This document shows, piece after piece, positions 1 to 6,921 of a DNA stretch of 7,441 nucleotides; position 1 is the first letter of the stretch, and each line of letters opens with the position of its first letter. A program made the translations under genes and the position numbers. Location: assembly GCA_003557965.1 (NCBI GenBank), contig PWND01000225.1, forward strand, positions 1 to 7,441, in the 5' to 3' direction. The notes below the pieces were generated by a model, which ran no database searches, was not told the origin of the DNA, and saw only the letters and a program-made list of their open reading frames with translations. The DNA is from Bacteroidales bacterium (GTDB lineage: Bacteria > Bacteroidota > Bacteroidia > Bacteroidales > UBA7960).

Positions 1-25
1 GAGTAAACGTTGGTTGCCAGCGCAA

Positions 26-44
26 TCCTGTTTTCCGGACAGGA
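26..44. repeat. Short inverted repeat in the leader before priA
   Basis: TCCTGT at 26-31 and ACAGGA at 39-44 form a perfect 6-bp stem with a 7-base loop. No T-run follows on either strand, so it is not a convincing intrinsic terminator. The surrounding 1-60 stretch is more G+C-rich than the A+T-rich 61-227 and may be the end of an element that continues to the left of the window. Nothing else could be recognised in 1-180. Confidence 0.35.
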
Positions 45-178
45 CACCCGCTTTGCAAAAACAAAATGTGTAAACCAAAGAATAAAAGAGCGTTATAAAA
101 TTAATGAAAAACTCATCCGGAACTCAGGAATATAGTATTCTACCAATCTACAATGTTCTTCCTGTGCTCAATATTTTA

Positions 179-208
179 TATGATTTACAGCAAAATTGCC
201 TATTTTTG
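179..208 (+). promoter_or_regulatory. Candidate Bacteroidota-type promoter of priA
   Basis: TATTTTTG at 201-208 is an exact match to the TAnnTTTG -7 box used by the primary sigma factor of Bacteroidota. An imperfect -33 element, TATG (consensus TTTG), lies at 179-182, 18 bases upstream. The predicted transcript would start near 213-215 and leave a leader of about 14 bases before the ATG at 228. No Shine-Dalgarno sequence is visible before the start codon, as is usual in this phylum. The -7 match is strong and the -33 match weak. Confidence 0.55.
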
Positions 209-227
209 AGAGTTATAAAAGTCTGTT

Positions 228-2720
228 ATGGAGAGGACCACATTATTTGCTGATATATTACTGCCCTTGCCCATCAAGGGTTATTTCACATACAGGGTTC
301 CGCACAACATGAATGACCTTGTTGGTGTGGGTGCAAGGGTTGTGGTTCCTTTCGGGCCAAAAAAATTATACTCCGGGCTGGTGAGAAAAATTCATAAAAA
401 CCCACCAAAAAAATTTACTGCAAAGTATATTAACTCATGTCTTGATGAAAAGCCTATAATTAATGAATTACAGTTTTTGTTTTGGGAATGGATGTCTGAA
501 TACTATTTATGTTCTGTTGGTGAAGTTATGAACACAGCCCTTCCGCCGGCTATGAAGCTTGCCAGCGAAACCAAGGTTGTGTTTAATCCGGATTTTGATA
601 ATAACTTTGAAACCCTTAATGAAAAAGAGTACCTGGTTGCAGAAGCATTAGAGCTGAGAGATGTTTTAACAATCAGCGAAATATCAAAGATTACCGGGCT
701 GGCAAAAGTTTTCAACTTAATAAAAAACCTCATAGAAAAAGATGTAGTACTCTTAAAGGAAGAGCTTCAAAATCCTTACAGGCCAAGAGTAGAAACATTT
801 ATCAGTTTAAATGAAAAGTATGATAATGAAGAAGAACTGAAAGAACTGTTTGACAAAGTTGAAAAGCGTGCACCTAAGCAACTGGAGCTCTTAATGGAGT
901 ACATTAAGCAGTCAGGGCGTTATGAGCCTCAAAAAAAGGAAGTTATGCAAAGTAGCCTGTTGAAGGCTAAGAAAAACCCTTACTCTGCGCTGAATGCCCT
1001 TATTGATAAAGGCGTATTTGGCCAATATAAAAAAAAGGTAAGCCGGTTTACTCACGAGAAACCGGAAAATAACAACATTTCTTTCAGCCCTGAGCAAACA
1101 AAAGCATTGGAAGAAATAGACAATGCGTTTTCTGAAAAAGATGTTGTATTACTTCATGGCATTACGTCCAGTGGTAAAACTGAAATATACATTAAGCTGA
1201 TAAAAGAGTACATTGAAAAAGGCTGCCAGGTATTATATCTGCTTCCCGAAATAGCATTAACAACGCAAATAACTCAAAGGCTGAGAAAACATTTTGGCTC
1301 GGAAGCCGGCATTTACCACTCAAAATTTAATGATAATGAGCGCGTTGAAGTTTGGAGCAACATCGCCTATGGCGGAATAGAATCATTAGGGAGCAAGATA
1401 TCATACAAAGTAGTTATAGGTCCTCGTTCTGCTCTCTTTTTGCCATACTCTAAGCTGGGGCTTATTATTGTTGATGAGGAACACGAAGGCACTTATAAGC
1501 AACAGGACTTTTCACCCAGATTTAATGCCAGGGATGCAGCAGTATTTCTTGGCAAGCTTTCCGGTGCTAAAGTGCTGATGGGGTCGGCAACGCCTGCTAT
1601 TGAAACATTCTTCAATGCAAAAACTGAAAAATTTGGGTTGGTTAATATTAATAAGCGGCATGGCGGTGTTATGCCTCCGGAAATATTAGTTGCTGACGTA
1701 AAGCGGGAAACCCGCCTTCGTACAATGAAATCACACTTTTCATCTTTGCTGATGGAAAAAATGAAAGAAGCATTAAGCATAGGCAAACAGGTTTTGTTAT
1801 TTCAAAACAGACGAGGGTTTTCTTTAAGAATAGAATGTAAGGAATGTAACTGGATGCCCCAGTGTAATAACTGTGATGTTACTTTGGTTTATCACAAGCA
1901 CATCAACAGCCTCAAATGCCATTACTGCGGATATACAAGCCCCCCTCCCGGCGATTGCCCCGATTGTGGAAGCAACGCAGTATTTATGAAAGGTTTTGGA
2001 ACTGAAAAAATAGAAGAAGAACTGCCCGTTTTTTTCCCCGATGCTAACATTGCACGTATGGATACTGATACCACCAGGGCAAAACATGCCTACCAAAGAA
2101 TCATTGATGATTTTTCAAGCCAAAAGATTGACATCCTTATTGGAACACAAATGCTTAGCAAAGGTTTGGACTTTAAGCATGTTGGCGTTGTTGGCATTTT
2201 GAATGCCGACAACATGTTGTCGGTGCCGGATTTTCGTGCCCACGAAAGAGCCTACCAGTTAATGACGCAAGTAAGCGGACGCGCAGGCAGAAATAAAGAA
2301 AGAGGTGTGGTTGTTATTCAATCAATGGACCCGTGGCATGCTATTATCAGAATGGTTATTGATTCCGATTATTATGCTATGTACGAAAGCCAGATTGAAG
2401 ACAGGCGGAGGTTTAAATATCCCCCTTTTTTCAGGTTGGTTAGAGTAAGCCTGCAACATCGCGACCCCCAGCTCCTAAGTAATGCTGCAGCAAAACTTGC
2501 TGAAAGCCTCAGGCAGTTGTTTGGAGATATGGCGCTTGGCCCGGAATTTCCACCAATTGCAAGAGTAAGAAACTTATATAAGAAAAACATCCTTGTTAAA
2601 CTTCAAAGAGATGCCAAACTCAAACAAAACAAACAGTTAATTTTTAATAGTGCAGAAAAGTTTAAAAAAGAAGTGCAATGGAAAGGAGTAAGAGTTATTA
2701 TTGATGTGGACCCTTATTAA
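228..2720 (+). CDS. priA: Primosomal replication restart helicase PriA
   Basis: This 830-residue protein is PriA, the 3'-5' superfamily 2 DNA helicase that recognises stalled or abandoned replication forks and reloads the replicative helicase. The N-terminal part (about 1-110, with FADILLPLP and FTYRVP) is the PriA 3'-primer-binding domain. The helicase core has Walker A GITSSGKTE (311-319), Walker B DEEH (416-419), motif III GSATP (452-456), motif V GTQMLSKGLDF (639-649) and motif VI QVSGRAGR (681-688). Eight cysteines that bind two zinc ions sit between the helicase lobes at 537, 540, 546, 549, 564, 567, 577 and 580. The C-terminal domain runs to residue 830. Length and motifs are complete and normal for Bacteroidota. 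The ATG at 228 fits the conserved N-terminus and lies just behind a good -7 box. The stop codon overlaps the stop of the convergent septum gene. Confidence 0.97.
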   Translation: MERTTLFADILLPLPIKGYFTYRVPHNMNDLVGVGARVVVPFGPKKLYSGLVRKIHKNPPKKFTAKYINSCLDEKPIINELQFLFWEWMSEYYLCSVGEVMNTALPPAMKLASETKVVFNPDFDNNFETLNEKEYLVAEALELRDVLTISEISKITGLAKVFNLIKNLIEKDVVLLKEELQNPYRPRVETFISLNEKYDNEEELKELFDKVEKRAPKQLELLMEYIKQSGRYEPQKKEVMQSSLLKAKKNPYSALNALIDKGVFGQYKKKVSRFTHEKPENNNISFSPEQTKALEEIDNAFSEKDVVLLHGITSSGKTEIYIKLIKEYIEKGCQVLYLLPEIALTTQITQRLRKHFGSEAGIYHSKFNDNERVEVWSNIAYGGIESLGSKISYKVVIGPRSALFLPYSKLGLIIVDEEHEGTYKQQDFSPRFNARDAAVFLGKLSGAKVLMGSATPAIETFFNAKTEKFGLVNINKRHGGVMPPEILVADVKRETRLRTMKSHFSSLLMEKMKEALSIGKQVLLFQNRRGFSLRIECKECNWMPQCNNCDVTLVYHKHINSLKCHYCGYTSPPPGDCPDCGSNAVFMKGFGTEKIEEELPVFFPDANIARMDTDTTRAKHAYQRIIDDFSSQKIDILIGTQMLSKGLDFKHVGVVGILNADNMLSVPDFRAHERAYQLMTQVSGRAGRNKERGVVVIQSMDPWHAIIRMVIDSDYYAMYESQIEDRRRFKYPPFFRLVRVSLQHRDPQLLSNAAAKLAESLRQLFGDMALGPEFPPIARVRNLYKKNILVKLQRDAKLKQNKQLIFNSAEKFKKEVQWKGVRVIIDVDPY

Positions 2721-3019
2721 TCATCAGGGATAATTATAAAAACATCTTCTCCTTCTCTCTTCATATAGTACTGCTCGCGTGCAAAGCGCTCCAAAGCTTC
2801 AGGGTCTTCTTCCAGTTCTTTTTTTGCTATGCTGTCTTTTTTTATCTCTTCCAGGTAATATGACCTTTCTGAGTTAAGCTTATTAATTTCCCTTGAAAAA
2901 CGTATTTGCTGAAAAAAGTTATTGCTGTCGAAAAACAACAACCATATTAAAACCAGGATAATTGCAATAATATATTTGTTTTTTAAAAAAGGCGGAATAT
3001 TTATAAACTTAATTTTCAT
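2717..3019 (-). CDS. FtsB/DivIC-family septum formation initiator
   Basis: A 100-residue bitopic membrane protein of the septum formation initiator family (FtsB/DivIC). In the family these proteins join FtsL and FtsQ/DivIB in the divisome and help switch on septal peptidoglycan synthesis. A short basic N-terminus is followed by one membrane segment (about residues 15-30, IIAIILVLIWLLFF) and a charged coiled coil (about 36-70). The conserved C-terminal block is LERFAREQYYMKREGE (76-91). The size is typical for Bacteroidota. It is convergent with priA, the last four bases being shared, and separated from tsaB upstream by 215 bases. I saw no convincing promoter in front of it, so it may depend on read-through from the tolC-hlyD-tsaB operon. 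Which of ftsB or divIC is the better name cannot be settled here. Confidence 0.88.
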   Translation of the reverse strand: MKIKFINIPPFLKNKYIIAIILVLIWLLFFDSNNFFQQIRFSREINKLNSERSYYLEEIKKDSIAKKELEEDPEALERFAREQYYMKREGEDVFIIIPDD

Positions 3020-3125
3020 CCGTGTAAATTAGTAAAATAATAAATCTGATACCAGCCGCTTTCAACGGTGAAACTTGCCATAACCATTCAACACAAATTG
3101 CTTATTAAATTATAAAACACTAATA

Positions 3126-3154
3126 ACAGCCACCGGAAAAACGGTAAAAGCTGT
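3126..3154. repeat. Two-part inverted repeat between tsaB and the septum gene
   Basis: ACAGC (3126-3130) pairs with GCTGT (3150-3154), and inside it ACCG (3132-3135) pairs with CGGT (3142-3145) around a 6-base loop, giving a 5+4 bp hairpin with an asymmetric internal loop (1 versus 4 bases). It lies in the 215-base gap downstream of tsaB and upstream of the septum gene. There is no adjacent T-tract, so a role in termination or mRNA processing is only a guess. Confidence 0.35.
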
Positions 3155-3190
3155 GTGCAAAAGGGATGATTATGACTTGGTTCATCCTGA

Positions 3191-3212
3191 AACTTTGATT
3201 TTTTACAAAGTT
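3191..3212 (-). terminator. Possible weak terminator or 3' stem-loop after tsaB
   Basis: AACTTTG (3191-3197) and CAAAGTT (3206-3212) form a perfect 7-bp A+T-rich stem with an 8-base loop, starting 22 bases beyond the tsaB stop. It is correctly placed to mark the end of the efflux-tsaB transcript. No U-tract follows on the minus strand and the stem has little G+C, so efficient intrinsic termination is doubtful. Confidence 0.3.
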
Positions 3213-3234
3213 ACATATTTTCTAAAACAGAAAG

Positions 3235-3954
3235 CTATCTCAGCCCTTTAACTTTTGGCTTTCCTGCTGCAAATTCTTTCAGATAAAAAGGTTCAAAATA
3301 TGCAACATCTTCAAAATCCTTATTAATAAACTTCTGATAAGCCGGTGAAACAAGCCCCCTGGCAGAGGAGATAATGATTTTTATGTAGTATAAATTTGGA
3401 TGCTTTAATATGTCAACACACTTTTCTGCACCATCTCCAAAAATAAAAAATGCTTTTTCGTTTATTAATTCTTTAAACGAGTTTTCGTCAATTACAGTGG
3501 CTTCAATATCCTTAACGGGCCTAAGTTCATTATCATAAACAGCAGAATAAACTTCCATGCGCCTTGCATCAATCATTGGGCATAAGTAAAAGTCAGAATG
3601 TTTCTCTATAAGCTCTTTATGCTCACTTTTCTGTTCATAGCAAAGATTTGCAAGATTCAACAGTGAATTAACTGCCAATAGAGGAATATCTTTCGCATAA
3701 CAGATTCCTTTGGCGGCAGATGTACCTATTCTTAACCCGGTATATGATCCGGGGCCTTTGTTAACACAAACTGCACTTAATTCATCAAAGCTAACATTTT
3801 GCGACTTAAGCAATTCCTCTGTTAATACTGTCAGCAAGCCTGAATGGCTGTAACTGCTTCCTCCGGCATCTTTATATGCAACCAGTGTGCCTCCTTGCGA
3901 CAATGCCACTGAACATGTTTTTGTGGCCGTATCAAAGTGTAAAATATAACTCAT
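3235..3954 (-). CDS. tsaB: tRNA t6A synthesis protein TsaB
   Basis: A 239-residue TsaB (YeaZ). TsaB dimerises with the catalytic TsaD and, with the ATPase TsaE, moves the threonylcarbamoyl group from TC-AMP (made by TsaC) onto A37 of ANN-decoding tRNAs; the pathway is essential in most bacteria. The ASKHA-type fold shows in the first-strand motif HFDTATKTCSVAL (6-18), the SHSGLL segment (36-41), the hallmark GPGSYTGLRIG (67-77), the MIDARRMEVYSAVY block (127-140), and the C-terminal YLKEF typical of TsaB (224-228). TsaB lacks the metal-binding residues of TsaD and is non-catalytic. The ATG lies only 5 bases after the hlyD-like stop, indicating co-transcription with the efflux genes. It ends in TAG. 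Length is normal. Confidence 0.95.
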   Translation of the reverse strand: MSYILHFDTATKTCSVALSQGGTLVAYKDAGGSSYSHSGLLTVLTEELLKSQNVSFDELSAVCVNKGPGSYTGLRIGTSAAKGICYAKDIPLLAVNSLLNLANLCYEQKSEHKELIEKHSDFYLCPMIDARRMEVYSAVYDNELRPVKDIEATVIDENSFKELINEKAFFIFGDGAEKCVDILKHPNLYYIKIIISSARGLVSPAYQKFINKDFEDVAYFEPFYLKEFAAGKPKVKGLR

Positions 3955-3959
3955 ATCAA

Positions 3960-5276
3960 CTAATCTGTTTCAAATAAATCTCCTCTTTCTGATAATACAA
4001 CATATTGGCCATCCTTCAACTCTCTTGATACTGCATGGTACGGGCCTGTTATTACTTTATCTTCGAGGTTTACTCCCTTTTTCACCTCAATATAATGAGA
4101 ATCCTGTATCCCTGTTTTTACCCTAACCTTCTTAGCTTTTCCATTATCATACAGAAAAACGTACTCCCTTATACCTCCAAAATCGCTATCCTCATCTTCT
4201 TCACTATCATTTGTTTCTACATCACGGGTTGTAACAGCCTGAATAGGAACAGATACAGCATCAACAACGGTTTTTGTCTGTATATCCACGCTTGCTGACA
4301 TTCCCGGCCTGAATGGTGACAAGTATATCAGCTCACGGGTTTGCAAATGCTTATACGACTCCGGCAGAATTAGCACCTTTACTTCAAAGTTTGTTATCTG
4401 GTCAACTCCAAGCCCGTCAGTTTTTGCCGAGTTTGCAATTGAGCTTACAACACCTGTAAATGTTTGTCCGAAGTATGCATCAATTTCAATTTTAGCCGTA
4501 TCTCCCAGGTTTACCCTGATAATGTCATTTTCATTCACTTCAACAAGTACTTCCATTTCTGAAAGATTTGCTATTCTGATTATTTCTGTTCCTGCAAACT
4601 GGGAGGTTCCTACAACCCTTTCGCCAAGTTCGGCATCAAGACGGCTAATCGTTCCTGTCATGGGCGAAAAAATGTTTGTTTTTGTAAGGCTTTCTTTTGC
4701 TTCTTTTACGGCAGCTTCAGAGCTTTTTACCTGGTATCTCGCAGCAACCACACTTTGGCGGGCAGCTTCTGTTTCAGCTTTAGCAACTAAATACTGCGCC
4801 CTTGCCTGGTCGTATTCCGACATTGAAATGGCTTCCTGCTCATAAAGGCTTTTATTTCTTTCATAAGATGCCGAAGCATTAATATACTGAGCATCTGCCT
4901 GCGCAAGCCTGGCTTTAGAGTTGGCTAAGTTTGCTTTTGTTGTGTTGAGCGATGCCTCAACCCTGTCTAATGCCGATTCGTACAAGTCAGGGTTTATTCT
5001 TGCCAGCAAGTCTCCCCTTTCAACAAAGTCGCCCTCCTTAACAGGAAGGCTCACAATCTCTCCTGAAACATCCGGGCTGATTTTTACTTCTACCACAGGT
5101 TGAATTTTCCCACTGGCACTTACTACCTCAACAATAGTCCGCTTTTGTGGCTCCTCCGCAATTACCCGGATTTCCGGAGTGCTGCCAATCCAGCCGGCTC
5201 TGCGGCCAATTATTATAACAATCAGCAATATTACTACCGCATAAATGCTGTACTTGATAATTTTTTTTGTACTCAT
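3960..5276 (-). CDS. HlyD/MacA-type efflux periplasmic adaptor
   Basis: A 438-residue membrane fusion (adaptor) protein that would bridge an inner-membrane pump to a TolC-type channel across the periplasm. Residues 8-24 form one N-terminal membrane anchor, with no lipobox. Next come the first half of a biotinyl-lipoyl domain (about 60-95, with SGEIVSLPVKEGDFV), a long alpha-hairpin coiled coil (about 99-197), the second lipoyl half (about 198-236, FSPMTGTISRLDAELGERV), a beta-barrel (about 240-337, ending FRPGMSASVDI) and a membrane-proximal domain (about 340-430). A run of acidic residues at 355-365 looks like a flexible loop. The architecture suits either MacAB-type ABC exporters or RND pumps. 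No pump gene follows; tsaB comes 5 bases after the stop. The tolC-like gene ends 55 bases upstream, so the adaptor and channel form a natural pair. Substrate unknown. Confidence 0.92.
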   Translation of the reverse strand: MSTKKIIKYSIYAVVILLIVIIIGRRAGWIGSTPEIRVIAEEPQKRTIVEVVSASGKIQPVVEVKISPDVSGEIVSLPVKEGDFVERGDLLARINPDLYESALDRVEASLNTTKANLANSKARLAQADAQYINASASYERNKSLYEQEAISMSEYDQARAQYLVAKAETEAARQSVVAARYQVKSSEAAVKEAKESLTKTNIFSPMTGTISRLDAELGERVVGTSQFAGTEIIRIANLSEMEVLVEVNENDIIRVNLGDTAKIEIDAYFGQTFTGVVSSIANSAKTDGLGVDQITNFEVKVLILPESYKHLQTRELIYLSPFRPGMSASVDIQTKTVVDAVSVPIQAVTTRDVETNDSEEDEDSDFGGIREYVFLYDNGKAKKVRVKTGIQDSHYIEVKKGVNLEDKVITGPYHAVSRELKDGQYVVLSERGDLFETD

Positions 5277-5290
5277 CTCAATACAAGGTG

Positions 5291-5319
5291 TTATGTTTTG
5301 TAAAATATTTTATACATAA
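5291..5319. repeat. Nested palindrome in the tolC-hlyD gap
   Basis: A perfect 12-bp palindrome, TAAAATATTTTA (5301-5312), is bracketed by the inverted pair TTATGT (5291-5296) and ACATAA (5314-5319), with spacers of 4 and 1 bases. It occupies about half of the 55-base gap between the tolC-like stop and the adaptor start. It could be a regulator site or an intercistronic RNA stem, but A+T-rich DNA makes palindromes of this kind by chance fairly often. Confidence 0.4.
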
Positions 5320-5331
5320 ATGTCATAATTA

Positions 5332-6180
5332 CTATAACCTAATTGGGTTACCCATATAAAAATCTAATATCCTGGTCCTGAAAAGATACTCGTACTTTGA
5401 TTGTAAAAGCTCTGATTCGGCTGCTGCAAGCCTGTTTTTTGCATCATTATATTCTATATAATTTACCATTCCAATATTAAATCTTTGCTCGGTATATCTG
5501 AAAGCTTCACCCAGGGCATTAACATTCTTTTCTGATGCCTGGTGTCTTTTTAATGCAGCTGTTGCATCTGCATGTGCCTGCTGTATGGCCTTAAAAAGCT
5601 GGTTTTTAACAATTTGGTTTGTTATCCTGGCATTGTCAAGATTAATTCTGCTTCTCTCAATAGAAGTTGAAACCTGGAAGTTGTTAAATATAGGAATTGT
5701 CAGGTAAAAGCCTATACTGCGATTTAAGTTATCCTCAAGCTGGTCAGCAAATGGAGTAATTTCGTAGTGAAAAGTCGGAGCATACACGCCTTCACCGGCG
5801 GCGGTTATCCCAATCTGTGTTAACTCGCCTGTTGGTTCGGTAACGCGCATGCTGGCTTCGGAGTAGCCTGTACCCATTGCTCCTCTTACAGAAAGTGAGG
5901 GGCTTCTCGCTCCCCTGGCAATCGCCAAACCTCTTTCTGCACTTGATATTCTTGCATCGGCCGCCTTTACCTCAGGCTTAATATTCTTTGCTACTGAATA
6001 TACTTGCAAGGCAGAATGTTCATATTCCGCATCCGGCACAATATCCAGTTCCGGAATGCTTATCTGAAAGTCTTCATAATCTTTTAAATCTAATAATTGC
6101 ACCAACTCAAGATACGCAAGATCCAGATTGTTTTTTGCATTTACTAACTGCAGTTCTTCAGAAGCTAACTGCGCTTCCAT
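5332..6180 (-). CDS. C-terminal fragment of the TolC-like protein
   Basis: 282 residues from the first ATG after the TGA, beginning MEAQLASEELQL and covering the end of the first OEP half and all of the second. It has no signal peptide, so even if translation restarted here the product would not reach the outer membrane. No ATG, GTG or TTG lies in frame between the TGA and this ATG. A purine-rich GAGGTG lies 11 bases before the ATG, but Bacteroidota generally do not depend on such sequences. It is best treated as part of the interrupted gene. Confidence 0.6.
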   Translation of the reverse strand: MEAQLASEELQLVNAKNNLDLAYLELVQLLDLKDYEDFQISIPELDIVPDAEYEHSALQVYSVAKNIKPEVKAADARISSAERGLAIARGARSPSLSVRGAMGTGYSEASMRVTEPTGELTQIGITAAGEGVYAPTFHYEITPFADQLEDNLNRSIGFYLTIPIFNNFQVSTSIERSRINLDNARITNQIVKNQLFKAIQQAHADATAALKRHQASEKNVNALGEAFRYTEQRFNIGMVNYIEYNDAKNRLAAAESELLQSKYEYLFRTRILDFYMGNPIRL

Positions 6181-6207
6181 GTTAAATAATGCACCTCGCG
6201 CCTGTGT

Positions 6208-6741
6208 TCAGGCCTCAACAAGCTTCTCAGTACGCAATAATTGCTGCCGGGTTATTTCCAGTTGGTTCTTTGCAATGTCTACCAACTCAACACTAAACAT
6301 AATTTGAAGGTAAGCCGATGCTATCGCCAGTGCAATATCATTCTTTGCTGTTTCTACATCATACTCCCCGGCCATTAACTCCATAGTGCTCTGACGTATT
6401 GAGTTTAAAGTTTGGAAGCCGTTGAATAATGTAACTCCGCTACTTACCGAGAAATTATTTGAACGTACACTTTCCGTTGCAAACTCGTTTGTAAAAGGAT
6501 CTATTGTACGGCCATAATTATAACCATGCGCAGCCGTAGCATTTAAAGTAGGAAATAAATTCCCGCGGCTTTGCTTTAGATTTTGCTTTGCAATATCCAG
6601 GCTCAACTGTTGTTGCTTGATATGTAAATTATTCTCCCAGGCATGGTTTATACAATCTTCAAGTGTCCAGATATTGCTTTGAGAAAACCCTGAAAATGTA
6701 ATTGAAACTAATAAAACTATACCTGCAATTATGATTTTCAT
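6208..6741 (-). CDS. N-terminal fragment of the TolC-like protein
   Basis: If TGA terminates here, this is the translated product: 177 residues with a signal peptide (1-20) and most of the first OEP half, ending TEKLVEA. Such a fragment has only part of the helical barrel and beta strands, so it should not form a working channel. The ATG at 6741 is supported by the signal peptide that follows it and by a promoter about 50 bases upstream. Confidence 0.7.
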   Translation of the reverse strand: MKIIIAGIVLLVSITFSGFSQSNIWTLEDCINHAWENNLHIKQQQLSLDIAKQNLKQSRGNLFPTLNATAAHGYNYGRTIDPFTNEFATESVRSNNFSVSSGVTLFNGFQTLNSIRQSTMELMAGEYDVETAKNDIALAIASAYLQIMFSVELVDIAKNQLEITRQQLLRTEKLVEA

Positions 6742-6793
6742 ATTGGTTAGATTTGTTTATTAATAGTTTTTTAATGGCGGTAATCTATTATGT

Positions 6794-6825
6794 CAAATTT
6801 ATTAAAAATCCATTCTGATGACAAA
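6794..6825 (-). promoter_or_regulatory. Candidate Bacteroidota-type promoter of the tolC-hlyD-tsaB operon
   Basis: On the minus strand, TTTG (6825-6822) is followed after 20 bases by TAAATTTG (6801-6794). These match the -33 TTTG and -7 TAnnTTTG elements, and the spacing is near the usual 19-21 bases. The transcript would start near 6788, giving a leader of about 47 bases. A second TAAATTTG copy at 6829-6822, overlapping the -33 element, could be a minor alternative -7 box, but it has no good -33 partner. Confidence 0.6.
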
Positions 6826-6897
6826 TTTACTTATCTGAAACCAAACATTTTAAAAAAAAGATAATAAATTGTGATTTTTTACAAGCTTGAATGCTTT

Positions 6898-6921
6898 AGT
6901 TAATTGGTTGATTAGTTGCAT
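6898..6921. repeat. Octamer tandem repeat, cluster 1 (3 units)
   Basis: Three consecutive 8-base units: AGTTAATT (6898), GGTTGATT (6906) and AGTTGCAT (6914). They share the pattern RGTTRATT with the two longer clusters downstream. The last base is also the first base of the heptamer array. Confidence 0.55.

Larger units (their letters stand above)
5332..6741 (-). pseudogene. TolC-family outer membrane efflux gene interrupted by an in-frame TGA
   Basis: Read straight through, this is a 469-codon gene plus stop for a TolC/OEP-type outer membrane factor, the trimeric channel of tripartite efflux or type I secretion. Residues 1-20 are a signal peptide (cleavage probably near FSGFS/Q). WTLEDCINHAWENN (25-38) is the usual mature N-terminus. 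The two homologous OEP halves each show the expected strand motif (FPTLNATAAHGYNYG at 63-77; PSLSVRGAMGTGYS in the second half), and the second ends with FNIGMVNYIEYNDAKNRL. Codon 178 (6208-6210) is TGA, directly after LVEA, where the family normally has glycine. Both sides stay in the same frame and no other stop occurs before the TAG at 5332. The lesion is therefore one codon, not a frameshift. It could be a recent GGA-to-TGA mutation, a sequence error, or readthrough. It is the first gene of the operon with the adaptor and tsaB. Confidence 0.85.

Noticed and set aside
1..95. Minus-strand open frame running off the left edge, including a possible GTG start at 47-45
   Set aside because: No ATG, no promoter-like sequence at the right distance, and the coding look (ENRIALATN) may come from a repeat; too short to support a gene.
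1029..1036. Run of eight A in priA as a programmed slippage site
   Set aside because: The priA frame continues through it normally to a full-length protein, and no alternative product of interest appears.
503..2590. Several minus-strand open frames of 60-97 codons inside priA
   Set aside because: They lie wholly within the clearly conserved priA gene, show no family resemblance and have no promoters of their own; they are shadows of priA codon use.
3167..3199. Tiny plus-strand frame MIMTWFILKL in the tsaB-septum gap
   Set aside because: Ten codons with no evidence of expression or conservation.
4035..5303. Plus-strand open frames opposite the adaptor gene
   Set aside because: They are antisense to a well-supported gene, with low-complexity serine-rich translations typical of shadows.
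5988..6185. Plus-strand 65-codon frame opposite the tolC-like gene
   Set aside because: Antisense to conserved OEP sequence, with no recognisable protein features.
6208..6210. Frameshift as the cause of the split tolC-like gene
   Set aside because: The start of the second piece is exactly 187 codons from the first start, so both parts are in the same frame; only the TGA codon interrupts.
6791..6796. TTGACA on the minus strand as a classical sigma70 -35 box
   Set aside because: No -10 hexamer lies 16-18 bases downstream; the same bases are better explained by the overlapping TAAATTTG -7 box.
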